Below are positions 39,252 to 48,207 of a stretch of DNA of 64,000 bases, one piece after another (the first letter of the stretch is position 1; each line of letters begins with the position of its first letter). Under the pieces are notes generated by a model, which ran no database searches, had not been told where the DNA came from, and saw nothing but the letters and a program-made list of their open reading frames with translations. Source of the stretch: Pseudomonadota bacterium (GTDB taxonomy: Bacteria > Pseudomonadota > Gammaproteobacteria > Xanthomonadales > Rhodanobacteraceae); NCBI GenBank assembly GCA_021793195.1, contig JAJYTG010000001.1, positions 62,001-126,000 of the forward strand, read 5' to 3'. Made by a program: the position numbers and the translations under genes.

Positions 39252-40049
39252 ATGTCCAGTCCGATCGAAATCCGCCGCACGGGGGCCGTCGCCACGCTGA
39301 CCCTGGCACGTCCGCAGGTGCATAACGCCTTCGACGATGCCCTGATCGCACGGCTCACCGGGGCATTGCTCGAACTGGACCGGGACACGCGCGTACGCGC
39401 GCTGGTGCTGCGTGGCGCCGGCAGCACGTTCTCGGCCGGTGCCGACCTGCACTGGATGCGCGCTATGGCGGACGCCGGCCGCGAGGACAACGAGGCCGAC
39501 GCCGTGCGCCTGGCGGCGCTGATGCGCGCACTGGACAGGCTGTCCAAACCCGTCCTGGCCTGTGTCAACGGCTCGGCCTACGGCGGCGGCGTGGGCCTGA
39601 TCGCCTGTTGCGACATCGCCATCGGCGTCACCGGCGCCAAATTCGCATTGAGCGAGGTGAAGCTGGGCCTTGCCCCGGCGGTGATCTCGCCCTACGTGGT
39701 GGCCGCCATCGGCCTGCGCCAGGCGCGGCGGCTGTTCCTCAGCGGCGAGGTCATCGATGCCGCCGAGGCGCAGCACATCGGGCTGCTGCACACGGTGGTG
39801 CCGCCCGGCCAGCTGGAAGACGCCTGCGCGCGCCAGCTGCACCTGCTGGCCAAGGGCGGTCCCCAGGCGCAGGCGACCTGCAAGCGGCTGCTGCGGCAGA
39901 TGCGCGATGCACCTACGTCCGCGGACGCGCAGGATGCCGACCATGCCGCGCTGATCGCGCGACTGCGGGTATCCGCCGAAGGACAGGAAGGCATGCGCGC
40001 CTTTCTCGACAAGCGCGCGCCGCACTGGGCGAACGGAGACGAACGGTGA
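39252..40049 (+). CDS. Enoyl-CoA hydratase, probable methylglutaconyl-CoA hydratase
   Basis: VATLTLARPQVHNAFDDALIARLTGALLELDRD...VLRGAGSTFSAGADLHWMRAM...GSAYGGGVGLIACCDIAIG; next to MCC alpha. Confidence 0.92.
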   Translation: MSSPIEIRRTGAVATLTLARPQVHNAFDDALIARLTGALLELDRDTRVRALVLRGAGSTFSAGADLHWMRAMADAGREDNEADAVRLAALMRALDRLSKPVLACVNGSAYGGGVGLIACCDIAIGVTGAKFALSEVKLGLAPAVISPYVVAAIGLRQARRLFLSGEVIDAAEAQHIGLLHTVVPPGQLEDACARQLHLLAKGGPQAQATCKRLLRQMRDAPTSADAQDADHAALIARLRVSAEGQEGMRAFLDKRAPHWANGDER

Positions 40050-42031
40050 GTTTCCCCTTCGACAGCGTGCTGATCGCCAACCGCGGCGAGATCGCCTGCC
40101 GCATCATCCGCACCCTGCGCCGGCTGGGATTGCGCAGCATCGCGGTGTACTCCGAGGCCGACCGCGATGCGCAGCATGTGCGTCTGGCGGACCTGGCGCT
40201 GCCCATCGGCGGGCCGCGTCCGCAGGACAGCTATCTGCGCATCGAAGCCATTCTCGACGCAGCCAGAACCGGTGATGCCGGAGCCGTGCACCCGGGCTAC
40301 GGATTTCTCTCCGAGAATCCCGCCTTTGCCGAGGCGGTGGCCGCCGCCGGACTGGTATTCGTGGGGCCGACTGCGGCGAGCATGCGGCGCATGGGCTCCA
40401 AGGCCGGCGCCAAGCGGCTGATGGCCGCGCACGGCGTGCCGGTGGTACCCGGCTATACCGGCGAGGAGCAGGATCCGTCCCTGCTGGCGCGGGAGGCGGC
40501 ACGCATCGGCTATCCGCTGATGATCAAGGCCGCGCACGGCGGCGGCGGCAAAGGCATGCGCATCGTGCACGCGGCGCAGCAGTTCGACGAGGCGCTGGCA
40601 TCCTGTCGGCGCGAAGCGCAGGGCGCATTCGGCAACGCGCGCGTGCTGCTGGAGCGCTATATCGAGCAGCCGCGTCACATCGAATTCCAGATCATCGGGG
40701 ATGCGCACGGACACCTCGTCCATCTCAACGAACGCGAGTGTTCGGTGCAGCGCCGCTACCAGAAGGTGCTGGAAGAAACCCCCTCGCCCTTCCTCACGCC
40801 CGCGCTGCGCGCACGCATGGGGGCTGCCGCCGTCGCCGTGGGCCGGGCGCTGGACTACCGCAACGCCGGCACCGTCGAGTTCATCGTGGCGCCGGACGGG
40901 GCGTTCTACTTCATGGAACTCAACGCGCGCCTGCAGGTCGAGCATGCGGTCACCGAGATGACGCTGGGGCTGGATCTGGTCGAGTTGCAACTGCGCATCG
41001 CGGGCGGCGAGCCACTGCCGGATGCGCTGCTCGCGGCCACGCCCGCGCAGCACGGTCATGCCATCGAGGCGCGCCTGTATGCCGAGGACCCGGCACAGGG
41101 TTTTCTGCCCGGTTCCGGGCGGCTCGAACATCTCAGGCTGCCGGTGCCATCGCCGCACGTGCGCGTGGATGCCGGCGTGATCGAGGGCGACACCGCCAGC
41201 ATCCACTACGACCCGATGATCGCCAAGATCATCGCCTGGGACCGCGACCGCGACCGCGCGCTGGCACGCATGCGCGAGGCCCTGGCCGATTGCCACGTGC
41301 GCGGGCCGAAATCCAACGTCGCCTTTCTGGAGCGCCTGATCGCGCACCCGGCACTGCGCGAGGCGCGCATCGACACCGGTTACCTCGATCGCGCCCCCGG
41401 TGAATTCCTGCCGGCGCAGGATGCCGCGGAAGGCTGCGCCGCGATCGCCGCCGCGGTGGCGATACTGCTGGCGCAGGAATGGACCGCACGGGGCGACCGC
41501 TCGCCCTGGGCGCGCTGCGACGGCTGGCGCCTGCAGGATGCCGAGGCGCGCGAGCTGGTGCTGCAGGCCGGCGCGCGGCGCGTGAGCGTGCTGGCGACCG
41601 GCCGCGACGGTGACTACCGGCTGCAGATGGACGGATGCGCGCATCACGTCGAAGGCGCGCGTCGGGATGCGGATGCGCTCAGCCTGCGCCTGGACGGCCG
41701 GGCACTGCGCCTGCCGGTGCATGACATGGAGACAGCCATCGAGGTCCACATCGACGGACAGCGCCATGCGTTCGAGCGCAGCGCCGCCCGCCTCGCCACC
41801 ACGCAGGCGGATGCCGATGCCGGCACGCTGCACGCGCCCATGCCCGGCCGGGTGGTGCTGGTGCAGGCGCAGCCCGGTGTGGCGGTCGACACGGAAAGCG
41901 TGCTGGTGGTGATGGAAGCCATGAAGATGGAGCTTGCGCTGCGCGCCCCGCGTGCCGGCATCGTGGCCGCGGTGCAGGTTGCGGCCGGCGAGTTCGTCGA
42001 AGCCGATGCCGTACTGGTGCGGCTCGATTGA
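40046..42031 (+). CDS. Methylcrotonoyl-CoA carboxylase alpha subunit (biotin carboxylase + BCCP)
   Basis: GTG start; FDSVLIANRGEIACRIIRTLRRLGLRSIAVYSEADRDAQHV...KAAHGGGGKGMRIV...MELNARLQVEHAVTEMTLGLDLVELQLRIAGGE...VVMEAMKMELALRAP (biotinylation motif). Confidence 0.96.
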   Translation: MSFPFDSVLIANRGEIACRIIRTLRRLGLRSIAVYSEADRDAQHVRLADLALPIGGPRPQDSYLRIEAILDAARTGDAGAVHPGYGFLSENPAFAEAVAAAGLVFVGPTAASMRRMGSKAGAKRLMAAHGVPVVPGYTGEEQDPSLLAREAARIGYPLMIKAAHGGGGKGMRIVHAAQQFDEALASCRREAQGAFGNARVLLERYIEQPRHIEFQIIGDAHGHLVHLNERECSVQRRYQKVLEETPSPFLTPALRARMGAAAVAVGRALDYRNAGTVEFIVAPDGAFYFMELNARLQVEHAVTEMTLGLDLVELQLRIAGGEPLPDALLAATPAQHGHAIEARLYAEDPAQGFLPGSGRLEHLRLPVPSPHVRVDAGVIEGDTASIHYDPMIAKIIAWDRDRDRALARMREALADCHVRGPKSNVAFLERLIAHPALREARIDTGYLDRAPGEFLPAQDAAEGCAAIAAAVAILLAQEWTARGDRSPWARCDGWRLQDAEARELVLQAGARRVSVLATGRDGDYRLQMDGCAHHVEGARRDADALSLRLDGRALRLPVHDMETAIEVHIDGQRHAFERSAARLATTQADADAGTLHAPMPGRVVLVQAQPGVAVDTESVLVVMEAMKMELALRAPRAGIVAAVQVAAGEFVEADAVLVRLD

Positions 42032-42100
42032 ACCTGCGACCCGCGCCGCATCACGCAATGATCGGACCATGACGACCGCAGTCCCGCCCCGGAGTCGCCC

Positions 42101-42817
42101 ATGACGCGCGCGCTGTACGACCAGGACGCCTACCGCAGCGGTTGCCCCGCGCAGGTGGTGCGGGTACACGACGGCGACGTGGAACTCGACCAGACCGTTT
42201 TCTATCCGCTGGGTGGTGGCCAACCGGGCGACAGCGGCTGGATCGGGCGCGCCGACGGCACGCGCCTGCGCATCACGGACACCCGCCGCGACAAGGCCAG
42301 CGGCGCGATCCTGCATCGGCTCGATGCCGGCGTGCCGCCGCCCGCTGCGGGCAGCACCGTCACGCTTGAGCTGGACTGGGCGCGCCGCCACCGCCACATG
42401 CGCATGCACAGCGCATTGCACCTGCTCTCGGCGGTAATCCGCCACGGCGTCACCGGCGGCAATCTCACCCACGAGAGCGGTCGGCTGGACTTCGACACCG
42501 GCGGCGAAGCACTGGACGCCACACGCATCCAGCACAAGCTGGAGCGTCTGGTGCAGGTCGATCTGCCGGTGTCCATGCGCATGATCCGCGGCGAGGAACT
42601 GGCCGCGCAGCCCGAGCTGATCAGGACGCTCTCGGTGACCCCGCCCATGCACCTGCCGTGGATCCGCCTGGTCGAAATCGAAGGCGCCGATCTGCAGCCT
42701 TGCGGCGGTACCCACGTGCGCCGCACCGGCGAGATCGGCGCGCTGCGCGTGCTGAAGATCGAAAGCAAGGGCGCGCGCAACCGCCGCGTGGTGCTGGCTT
42801 TCGCGGAGGATGCATGA
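42101..42817 (+). CDS. Alanyl-tRNA editing protein (AlaX-like)
   Basis: ELDQTVFYPLGGGQPGDSGWI...RRHRHMRMHSALHLLSAVI (HxxxH) ... IEGADLQPCGGTHVRRTGEIGALRVLKIESKGARNRRV (CxxxH). Confidence 0.93.
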   Translation: MTRALYDQDAYRSGCPAQVVRVHDGDVELDQTVFYPLGGGQPGDSGWIGRADGTRLRITDTRRDKASGAILHRLDAGVPPPAAGSTVTLELDWARRHRHMRMHSALHLLSAVIRHGVTGGNLTHESGRLDFDTGGEALDATRIQHKLERLVQVDLPVSMRMIRGEELAAQPELIRTLSVTPPMHLPWIRLVEIEGADLQPCGGTHVRRTGEIGALRVLKIESKGARNRRVVLAFAEDA

Positions 42818-43713
42818 ACGGATACGTGCGCGTGGTCGAGGTGAGCCCACGCGATGGTCTGCAGAACGAAAAGGCCATCGTGCCCACCGCGGTCAAGATC
42901 GAGCTGATCCGGCGCCTGGCCGATTGCGGCTGCAGCACGGTGGAAGCCACCAGCTTCGTCAGCCCGCAATGGGTGCCACAGCTGGCCGATGCCGAGGCGG
43001 TGATGGCGGGCCTGGTGCGCAAGCCCGGCGTGCGTTACCCGGTGCTGGTGCCCAACCTGCACGGCTACCGCCGCGCGCGCACCGCCGGTGTCGGCGAGGT
43101 CGCCGTGTTCACCGCCGCCTCCGAGGCCTTCAACCGCAAGAACGTCAACGCCTCGATCGACGCGTCGATCGCGCGCTTCGAACCGGTGCTGGCGCAGGCG
43201 CGCGCGGACGGCGTGACGGTGCGCGGCTATGTGTCCACCGTGCTGGGCTGCCCCTACCAGGGCGAGGTGCCGGTGGCCGACGTGGTACGCGTGGCGGCGC
43301 GCCTGTTCGAGCTGGGCTGTGCGGAAATCTCGCTGGGCGACACCATCGGCGTGGGCACGCCCGGCCGCGCGCGCGCCATGCTGCGCGCGGTGGCCGCGGC
43401 GGTACCGATGCCGGCGCTGGCGGTGCACTTCCACGACACCTACGGGCAGGCGCTGGCCAACATCCTGGCCTGCCTGGAAGAAGGCGTGCGCGTGGTGGAC
43501 GCCGCGGTGGCCGGGACCGGCGGCTGTCCCTACGCACGCGGCGCCAGCGGCAACGTGGCCAGCGAAGACGTGGTGTACATGCTGCACGGGCTGGGCTTCG
43601 AGACCGGCATCGATCTCGACGCCCTGGTCGCCACCGGCCACTGGCTGGCGGCGCAACTGGGCCGCACCACCGGCAGCCGCGTCGGCCGCGCACGTACCCC
43701 GGAGACCGCATGA
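42814..43713 (+). CDS. Hydroxymethylglutaryl-CoA lyase
   Basis: YVRVVEVSPRDGLQNEKAIVPTAVKIELIRRLADCGCSTVEATSFVSPQWVPQLADAEAVM...AVAGTGGCPYARGASGNVASEDVVYMLHGLG. Confidence 0.95.
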   Translation: MNGYVRVVEVSPRDGLQNEKAIVPTAVKIELIRRLADCGCSTVEATSFVSPQWVPQLADAEAVMAGLVRKPGVRYPVLVPNLHGYRRARTAGVGEVAVFTAASEAFNRKNVNASIDASIARFEPVLAQARADGVTVRGYVSTVLGCPYQGEVPVADVVRVAARLFELGCAEISLGDTIGVGTPGRARAMLRAVAAAVPMPALAVHFHDTYGQALANILACLEEGVRVVDAAVAGTGGCPYARGASGNVASEDVVYMLHGLGFETGIDLDALVATGHWLAAQLGRTTGSRVGRARTPETA

Positions 43714-44201
43714 GCGCGGCGTTTTCGATCCGTCCCATCACGCCCGCCGATGACGCCGCCGTCGCCGGCATCATCCGCACCGTGATGCCCGAGTTCGGCG
43801 CCAGCGGTCCGGGCTTCGCCATCCACGATCCCGAAGTGGGCTTCATGAGCCACGCCTACGCCGCGCCGCGCAGCGTCTACTTCGTGGTCGAGCGTGACGG
43901 CGCGGTGCAGGGCGGCGGTGGCATCGCGCCGCTGGCCGGCGCCGCGGTCGACCTGTGCGAGCTACGCAAGATGTACTTCCTGCCCGGACTGCGCGGCGCA
44001 GGCGCAGGCGCCGCGCTGATGGCGCGCTGCCTGGAGGCCGCGCGCGGATTCGGCTTCCGCCGCTGCTACATCGAGACCCTCACCGGCATGGACGCGGCGC
44101 AGGCGCTGTATCTCAAGTCCGGCTTCGCGCGCATCGACGCGCCGCTGGGCGCCACCGGCCATCACGGCTGCAACCGTTTCTACCTGCGCGATCTGGACTG
44201 A
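43710..44201 (+). CDS. GNAT family N-acetyltransferase
   Basis: SIRPITPADDAAVAGIIRTVMPEFG...CELRKMYFLPGLRGAGAGAALMARCLEAARGFGFRRCYIETLTGMDAAQALYLKSGF. Confidence 0.9.
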   Translation: MSAAFSIRPITPADDAAVAGIIRTVMPEFGASGPGFAIHDPEVGFMSHAYAAPRSVYFVVERDGAVQGGGGIAPLAGAAVDLCELRKMYFLPGLRGAGAGAALMARCLEAARGFGFRRCYIETLTGMDAAQALYLKSGFARIDAPLGATGHHGCNRFYLRDLD

Positions 44202-44261
44202 CCGGCAATCGGTGCGCCGCGGCGGCGGCTACAATCGCGGGCTGCACCGTCATCGGAGTTC

Positions 44262-45032
44262 ATGATGCGACTCGACCAGGTCAAGGCCGTCATCAGCGGC
44301 GGCGCTTCCGGACTCGGGCGCGCCGTGGCCGAGCACCTGCTGCGCCACGGCGCGCGCGCGTGCCTGCTGGACGTGGACGCCGCGCGCGGCGAGCAGGCGG
44401 CCGCCGATCTGGGTAGCACGGCGTTCTTCCTGCGCACCGACGTGACTGACGAGGCGCAGGTCGCCGCCAGCCTCGCCGAGGCCACCGAGCGCATGGGCGG
44501 ACTCAACGCCGCCATCGCCTGCGCCGGCATCCTGGGTGCCGGGCGCGTGTTGGGCAAGGGCGGGCCGATGCCGCTGGCCGGCTTCGCGCGCACCGTCGGC
44601 GTGAACCTGGTCGGCAGCTTCAACCTGGCCAAGGCCGCCGCCGACCTGATGCAGCACAACGCGCCGGGCACCGACAGCGAGCGCGGCGTCATCGTGTTCA
44701 CCGCTTCGATCGCGGCGTTCGAGGGCCAGATCGGCCAGGCGGCCTATTCCGCCTCCAAGGGCGGTGTGGTGGGCATGACCCTGCCGATCGCGCGCGAGCT
44801 GGCGCGCATCGGCGTGCGCGTGATGACGCTGGCTCCCGGGGTGTTCCACACGCCGATGGTCGAAGGCATGCCGCCGCAGGTGTACGAGAGCCTGTGCGCG
44901 CAAGTGCCCTACCCCGCGCGCCTGGGCCAGCCGCAGGAGTTCGCCGACGCGGTGGCCTTCATCCTGGGCAATCGCTATCTCAACGGCAGCGTCATCCGCC
45001 TGGACGGCGCCATCCGTCTGCAGCCCAAGTGA
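44262..45032 (+). CDS. SDR family oxidoreductase (3-hydroxyacyl-CoA / 2-methyl-3-hydroxybutyryl-CoA dehydrogenase-like)
   Basis: [44 protein letters not shown]...[38 protein letters not shown]. Confidence 0.9.
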   Translation: MMRLDQVKAVISGGASGLGRAVAEHLLRHGARACLLDVDAARGEQAAADLGSTAFFLRTDVTDEAQVAASLAEATERMGGLNAAIACAGILGAGRVLGKGGPMPLAGFARTVGVNLVGSFNLAKAAADLMQHNAPGTDSERGVIVFTASIAAFEGQIGQAAYSASKGGVVGMTLPIARELARIGVRVMTLAPGVFHTPMVEGMPPQVYESLCAQVPYPARLGQPQEFADAVAFILGNRYLNGSVIRLDGAIRLQPK

Positions 45033-45046
45033 TCGGCGGGGCCACG

Positions 45047-45610
45047 ATGAAAGCCTCCGAGACCAAACGCGGCATGGCCGTGGAGCACGCCGGCAAGACC
45101 TGGCAGGTGCGCGAGGTGGAGAAAAGCGCACCCACCGCGCGCGGCGGCAACACCACTTACCGCTTCGCGCTGTACGCCATACCCGGCGGACAGCGGCTGG
45201 ATCTGACCCTGCGGGCCGACGACGACCTGCGCGAAGTCGGACTGGGCCGGCGCCAGGCGCACTACTCGTACCGGGACGCCGACGGCTACGTATTCATGGA
45301 CGCCGAGGACTACACCCAGTATCTGCTGGGGGCCGATGCGCTGGGCGACGCCGCGGGCTACATCACCGAGGGCCTGGAAGGCTGCTACGTGCAGTTGATC
45401 GACGATCAGCCGGTCGGCCTGCAACTGCCGCCCAACGTGGCCCTGCGTGTCGTCGAGACGGCTCCGGAGCTGAAGGGCGCCACTGCTACCAAGCGGTCCA
45501 AGCCGGCTCGCCTGCAGACCGGACTCGAGATCCAGGTGCCCGACTACATCGGCAACGGCGATGTGGTGCTGGTCAGCACGGCGACCGGCGAGTTTGCGGG
45601 ACGCGCCTGA
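45047..45610 (+). CDS. Elongation factor P-like protein (YeiP/EfpL)
   Basis: [61 protein letters not shown]...[14 protein letters not shown]...; SAPTARGG loop carries an Arg instead of the modified Lys of EF-P. Confidence 0.9.
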   Translation: MKASETKRGMAVEHAGKTWQVREVEKSAPTARGGNTTYRFALYAIPGGQRLDLTLRADDDLREVGLGRRQAHYSYRDADGYVFMDAEDYTQYLLGADALGDAAGYITEGLEGCYVQLIDDQPVGLQLPPNVALRVVETAPELKGATATKRSKPARLQTGLEIQVPDYIGNGDVVLVSTATGEFAGRA

Positions 45611-45640
45611 AGGCGCGTCGCACGCACCGGAGCGCCGGTC

Positions 45641-47593
45641 GTGAACCCGCGCTGGCACCTGCTTGAAGCGATGCGCGAGACGCTGCGCATGCGGCGTCCG
45701 GACGTGCCGTGGCGAATCGCCGCACGCAACGCCGCCGGCGTCACCGTACCGCTGCTGGCCGGCTGGGCGCTCGGCCATCTCGGCGTCGGCATCTGGCTCG
45801 CGTTGGGCGCGCTGGTGGTGATGTTCTCCGACCAGCCCGGTCCCTACCGGCAGCGCCTCAGTCACATCGCACTGGCGGCAGCGGGTGCGGCGGCGGCGGG
45901 CTGGGCCGGATTCATGTTCGGTGCCCGCTACGAGGTGATGGTGGCGCTGGCGCTGCTGCTCGGCTTCGGCGGCGGTTTGCTGGTGCAGTTCGGCGTGGCG
46001 GCCTCGCGTATCGGCATGACCGCCATGATCCTGCTGGTGATCGCCGGCGCCACGCCGATGCCGCCGCTGGCGGCCGCGCAGCACGCCGCGCTGATCCTTG
46101 CCGGCGGCCTGCTGCAGGCGGTGCTGGCGGTGGCGGCCTGGCCGCTGGGCCGTTACCGGCCGGAACGCAATCTGCTGGCGGAGATCTACGCGCAGTTGGC
46201 GCGGCTGGCGAGACAGCGCCCCGAACCGGACAGCGCGCCGCCGCTGAGCGGGCGGCTGCTGGATGCACAGCGCATGCTGCTGGGAGGCTATCGCACGCGC
46301 GGCCGTGCCAGCGAGGCGTTCCTGGTGCTGCTGGACGCTGCCGAGACGCTGCGCCTGCACCTGCTGGCCGACCGCGTGCAGGCACCCTGGCGCGACAGCA
46401 GTGCGGCAACCGATGCGGTCGCCGCGGTGCTGGAAGCCGTCGCCGCCGCGCTGGCCGCCGGCCATGACAACGCCGATGCCGAGACCGCGCTGGTCGCGCT
46501 CAAGACACAATCCGCGCTGCTGCCCGCCGCACTGCAAGGCGCCCTGGCGCGCGCGGTGCGCAACTGCAATTGGGCCGGCAGCGCGGGCGAACTGCGAGCC
46601 GCTGCGGTCCAGCGCAGCCTACCGGCGACGCTGCGCGACGACGCGCCGCTAGCGCAACTGCGCGCCTCGCTCGATCTGCACTCGGCCGCGTTCCGCCACG
46701 CACTGCGCATGGGCGTCGCGCTGGCCGCGGGCGTCGCCGTCGAGCGCCATCTCGGCCTGGCGCACGGCTACTGGCTGCCGATGACGCTGGCCATCGTGCT
46801 GCGCGCCGACTTCGCCGCCACGCTGAGCTACGGCGTGCAGCGCACCCTGGGCACGGTGCTGGGCCTGCTGCTGACCACGCTGCTGCTGATGCTGGCACCG
46901 TCGCTGCCGGAGAAGATCCTGCTGCTGGGCGCGCTGTCCTTCCTGTTCCGCTGGCTGGCCAACGCCAGCTATACCGGCGCGGTGGCGGCGCTCACCGGGG
47001 CGGTGGTGATTCTGCTGGATCTGGCCGGCGAGCCTGCCGCGCAGTCCATGCATGACCGCCTGATCGCCACACTGCTGGCTTGCGCGGCGGCCCTGGTCGG
47101 CTATCTGCTCTGGCCCACCTGGGAGCGCGGGCGTATCCAGCCGGTATTGGCCGACATGCTCGCGGCCTACGCCGCCTACCTGCGTGCGCTGGCCGCGGCC
47201 GATCCGGACGAGCTGGCGCACCGGCGCGGCAGATCGCGGCGCGCACGCGTGGAGGCAATCGCCTCGCTGGAGCGCCTGCGCAACGAGCCGTTCGTGGAGG
47301 CCATGCTGCGCCTGCGCACCGAGCGCGTGTTCGCACACGCCAACCGCCTGATCCGCGGCGCCATGAATCTGGAGCTGCTGCCGCCTTCGGCGCGTGTCCA
47401 CGGCGCACTGTCGGACGAGCTCGGGCAGTCCGCGCGCTGGCTGGACGACTGTGCCGCGGCGCTGCACCAGGGCCGGATGCCGCCCCGTGAGCCGCCGCCC
47501 GTCGCAGCCGACGCCACGCTGGACCGCCAGCGCCTGGCGGATGCGCTGCTCGCACTGGACGCGGTCCTGCGCGAAACCGCGGCTTCCGCGTGA
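45641..47593 (+). CDS. FUSC family (YccS-like) inner membrane protein
   Basis: GTG start; two sets of N- and mid-protein TM helices; GVALAAGVAVERHLGLAHGYWLPMTLAIVLRADFAATLSYGVQRTLGTVLGLLLTTLL. Confidence 0.88.
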   Translation: MNPRWHLLEAMRETLRMRRPDVPWRIAARNAAGVTVPLLAGWALGHLGVGIWLALGALVVMFSDQPGPYRQRLSHIALAAAGAAAAGWAGFMFGARYEVMVALALLLGFGGGLLVQFGVAASRIGMTAMILLVIAGATPMPPLAAAQHAALILAGGLLQAVLAVAAWPLGRYRPERNLLAEIYAQLARLARQRPEPDSAPPLSGRLLDAQRMLLGGYRTRGRASEAFLVLLDAAETLRLHLLADRVQAPWRDSSAATDAVAAVLEAVAAALAAGHDNADAETALVALKTQSALLPAALQGALARAVRNCNWAGSAGELRAAAVQRSLPATLRDDAPLAQLRASLDLHSAAFRHALRMGVALAAGVAVERHLGLAHGYWLPMTLAIVLRADFAATLSYGVQRTLGTVLGLLLTTLLLMLAPSLPEKILLLGALSFLFRWLANASYTGAVAALTGAVVILLDLAGEPAAQSMHDRLIATLLACAAALVGYLLWPTWERGRIQPVLADMLAAYAAYLRALAAADPDELAHRRGRSRRARVEAIASLERLRNEPFVEAMLRLRTERVFAHANRLIRGAMNLELLPPSARVHGALSDELGQSARWLDDCAAALHQGRMPPREPPPVAADATLDRQRLADALLALDAVLRETAASA

Positions 47594-47668
47594 AGCGGGT
47601 GCAGCGGCGCGCAGCCGATGCGCCCGCGGGCGGCATTACACTGGCATCCCCCCAGCACGAGCCGCGCC

Positions 47669-48202
47669 ATGACCCGCATCACGCTGCCGACCGCTGTCCT
47701 GCTTGCCGGCGTACTGCTGGCGCCCGCCCTGGCCAGGGCCGCCCAGTACCAGCTGGCCGACGGCCGCGTGCGTTTCCAGGTACCGGACGCATGGCCGCAG
47801 ATCATGGTGCAGGACAGCGGCAATCCGCAGTTCATGGCCTTCCAGGTGCCCGATCCCTCGCCGGTGGGCCGGCGCGTGCTGGCGCGCGTGACCGTGACCG
47901 TCGAACAGATGACCGATCTCGCCGCGTTCCGGCGCTGGGTCAGCCAGCGGCTGGCGCACAGCCAGCGTCTGCCCGGCTACCAGGCCGAGGCCGGTGGTCG
48001 CACCGACCCCAGCGCAGCGCGCTACAAGGCCATGGAGAGCGGCGTGCCGATGCGCTACAGCGAGCGCTACTACTTTCGTGCCGGCGAGGGCGTGCAGTTG
48101 CGTTGCCTGCGCCCCGCGCGCAGCGACGTGGATGCCGCCTGGGTGGTCCGTTTCGACCGCGGCTGCGATGCCATCGCGGCCAGTCTGCAGCGGGGCGGTT
48201 GA
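47669..48202 (+). CDS. Hypothetical secreted protein
   Basis: Signal peptide MTRITLPTAVLLAGVLLAPALARAAQ; mature ~150 aa; directly upstream of kynU. Confidence 0.7.
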   Translation: MTRITLPTAVLLAGVLLAPALARAAQYQLADGRVRFQVPDAWPQIMVQDSGNPQFMAFQVPDPSPVGRRVLARVTVTVEQMTDLAAFRRWVSQRLAHSQRLPGYQAEAGGRTDPSAARYKAMESGVPMRYSERYYFRAGEGVQLRCLRPARSDVDAAWVVRFDRGCDAIAASLQRGG

Positions 48203-48207
48203 GCCCG

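Noticed and set aside
39692-42850. 1052-aa minus-strand ORF
   Set aside because: Antisense to MCC-alpha and AlaX; shadow ORF.
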